From Trema orientale (Eukaryota; Streptophyta; Magnoliopsida; Rosales; Cannabaceae), in the NCBI GenBank assembly GCA_002914845.1, contig JXTC01000229.1:216356-280355 (forward strand): 64,000 bases of DNA. Reading direction: 5' to 3'. The position numbers were made by a program, and so were the translations under genes. A model generated the notes under the pieces. It did no database searches and was not told the DNA's origin. It worked only from the letters and a program-made list of their open reading frames with translations. Shown here piece by piece: positions 62,696-64,000 of this stretch (its first letter is position 1; every line of letters begins with the position of its first letter).

Positions 62696-62921
62696 ATGGT
62701 AATGCTTGTTATGGAGGCCCCTGCTCAGCAAAACTTAGTACGCACTATTTGCCAGACTGAATTCGAACATCAACGTGGTTTGCATATCCATAAGCTGGCT
62801 AAGCACAGGAATTTACTTGAAAAAAAAAAAAAAACGCTGCAACTGTGGAGCGAAATTGCCGAATGCAAATGAACTGAAGCAGCACAACTGTCTAGCAGTT
62901 CAGATACATGAAAATCAGTAG
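62696..62921 (+). pseudogene. Unrecognised, zinc-finger-like coding remnant
   Basis: After an acceptor-like tgtttcag, an ATG frame reads MVMLVMEAPAQQN, then TICQTEFEHQRGLHIHKLAK, reminiscent of a degenerate C2H2 finger. A run of 15 A follows at 62820-62834. Past the run, a different frame reads CNCGAKLPNANELKQHNC and ends in a stop at 62919-62921. One or two bases of slippage in the A run would join them. It may be a pseudogene, a 5' leader of the DCD gene, or a gene with an A-run error. Family not identified. Confidence 0.35.
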
Positions 62922-63067
62922 CCTAGTGATTTTACGTTAGAGTGTTTAGTTAGTAGTTTAGAATAGAGTTTTAGTTTTTCGGTTGAGTCCAAAAAATCCA
63001 GAACAACAAAATCGAATCAACAGAACAACAGCTTTCAATTCCGTCGAGAACAATTACGTCTTGTATA

Positions 63068-63721
63068 ATGGCAGAAGACTGGTTGCAGGGTCTTTCCTAT
63101 ATTGGTAATGGTGATAATGGGGAGCTCCTCGTTGCTGGTTTTGGATCCTCTATAATGTCTGAAGTGGTTGTTGGATCTCTAGCTGACAAACCGTAAGATC
63201 TTCTTTTCTGAAATTGTGTTACTCTTACTGTTTTGGTATATTGAGGAATAATGCATATCTGATTTTTCGTTATGGCTTCTGATTTTGAAGACTGATGCTG
63301 TGAAATCCCACATCGGTTGGAAAGGGGAACGAAGCACTCTTTATAAGGGTGTGGATACCTTTCCCTATCAGACGCGTTTTGAAAACCGTGAGCTGCGGAG
63401 GGCGGTTTGTCCCAAGTGGCAAAGCGGACAATATCTGATAGCGGGGTTCTTGGGCTGTTACTGATGCATAGTTGAAAGGAAGAAATGGTCCAAGATATAT
63501 CTTATCGTAAAGAATTCCATTTTTTTTTCCCTTGGAAAACAGAATGGGTGCCGGGAGAGACACTCAGACTCAGACTTTCTGGTTCAAAGAAAAAGCTGAA
63601 TATCAGGAGACATCCAGCTTTGACTCAACATTTAGAAATCTCGGAAAAAATGATCTCAAGGCCGTCATATTCGGTTGTAATCATACCACAATCGAAGAAT
63701 ATTATTCCCAACAGTTGTTTG
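63068..63721 (+). CDS. DCD-domain protein, first two exons (continues past the window)
   Basis: Exon 1 (63068-63192) encodes MAEDWLQGLSYIGNGDNGEL and ends in LADK plus CC. Exon 2 (63543-63721) joins in frame and reads MGAGRDTQTQTFWFKEKAEY, then RNLGKNDLKAVIFGCNHTT and YYSQQLF, the N-terminal part of a DCD domain. The usual next exon (LPAPHFSYV...) lies beyond 64000. The family motif GGVIFGCK reads KAVIFGCN here, so function is uncertain; the broken copy at 60051 keeps GGVIFGCK. The alternative start is the ATG at 63544. Intron 1 holds a solo LTR, and the exon 2 donor is followed by repeats of itself. DCD proteins act in stress and cell-death signalling; the exact role here is unknown. Confidence 0.7.
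63299..63462. mobile_element. Solo LTR of a small dispersed retrotransposon (164 bp)
   Basis: Begins tgtgaaatcccacatcggtt and ends tgggctgttact, with gcggacaatatctgatagcg inside. From memory this is a short LTR dispersed in many eudicot genomes (TRIM-type). The flanking 5-bp repeat gatgc is perfect (63294-63298 and 63463-63467). The last base (t for the usual a) breaks the TG...CA ends. It sits inside intron 1 of the DCD gene. Confidence 0.8.
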
Positions 63722-64000
63722 GTGAGTTGGATTTATTGTCCTGTTCTATGCTATATTTCTGTGTGTGAAATGCCACTCCAAGAAGTTGTTTGGTGAGTCC
63801 ATAGATTTATTGTCCTGTTCTATGGAATATTTGTATATGTGAAATGCTACTCCAAGAAGTTGTTTGGTGAGTCCATAGATTTATTGTCCTGTTCTGTGGA
63901 ATATTTGTATATGTGAGATGCTACTCAGAAGTTGTTTGGTGAGTCCTTAGATTTATTGTCCTGTTATATGCTCTATTTATATATGTGAAATGCTACTCAA
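63715..64000 (+). repeat. Four tandem 71-74 bp units, each starting with an exon end and 5' splice site
   Basis: Each unit starts with gttgtttg|gtgagt, the exon 2 end and its donor. Donor GT positions are 63722, 63793, 63867 and 63939. The bodies share gatttattgtcctgtt and gtgaaatgctactc. The fourth unit runs to the window edge, so the array may be longer. Confidence 0.93.

Noticed and set aside
63299-63462. Cassandra-type element with 5S rRNA-like LTR
   Set aside because: No 5S rRNA-like promoter words are visible in the LTR; called only as a small solo LTR.

Overview
The window is nuclear DNA of a flowering plant, most likely a eudicot. The evidence is AT-rich intergenic DNA, long intron-rich genes with GT-AG borders, Ty1/Copia LTRs, tRNA-derived SINEs, many inverted-repeat elements, and plant-only protein families. 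I cannot name the species. There are no bacterial features such as operons or CRISPR arrays. Gene models below are spliced by hand from reading frames, splice borders and remembered family sequences; no transcript or database was used.

Layout. (1) 1-2.8 kb: 5' part of a minus-strand gene for a ribosomal protein S18 family protein, with the 3' end of a Copia element in its third intron. (2) 2.8-29 kb: gene-poor DNA with two sister MITEs (3.6 and 4.2 kb), a complete but decayed Copia element with 289-bp LTRs and a 5-bp target duplication (9089-14935), a SINE, several fold-back repeats and a 14-base assembly gap. (3) 29.3-37.2 kb: a complete six-exon STICHEL gene (DnaX/clamp-loader-like AAA+ protein of trichome branching), plus strand. 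(4) 37.7-42.1 kb: a block of nested transposable elements. (5) 42.8-48.8 kb: a complete twelve-exon IspD gene (plastid MEP pathway), minus strand, convergent with STICHEL. (6) 48.9-53 kb: a 1.6-kb inverted-repeat element directly upstream of IspD, and a smaller relative. (7) 54.0-54.3 kb: two exons of a J-domain protein without recognisable flanking exons. (8) 55-60 kb: AT-rich repeats. (9) 60-64 kb: a broken and a possibly intact copy of a DCD-domain gene; the second runs off the window and has tandemly repeated 5' splice sites.

The host genes are not one pathway. STICHEL and IspD are neighbours here and, from memory, near neighbours in Arabidopsis (At2g02480 and At2g02500), so this looks like an ancestral gene pair pushed apart by transposons. 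The clearest theme is the number of non-autonomous inverted-repeat elements with 9-10 bp target duplications (Mutator-like): at least seven, one of them 161 bp upstream of the IspD start codon.
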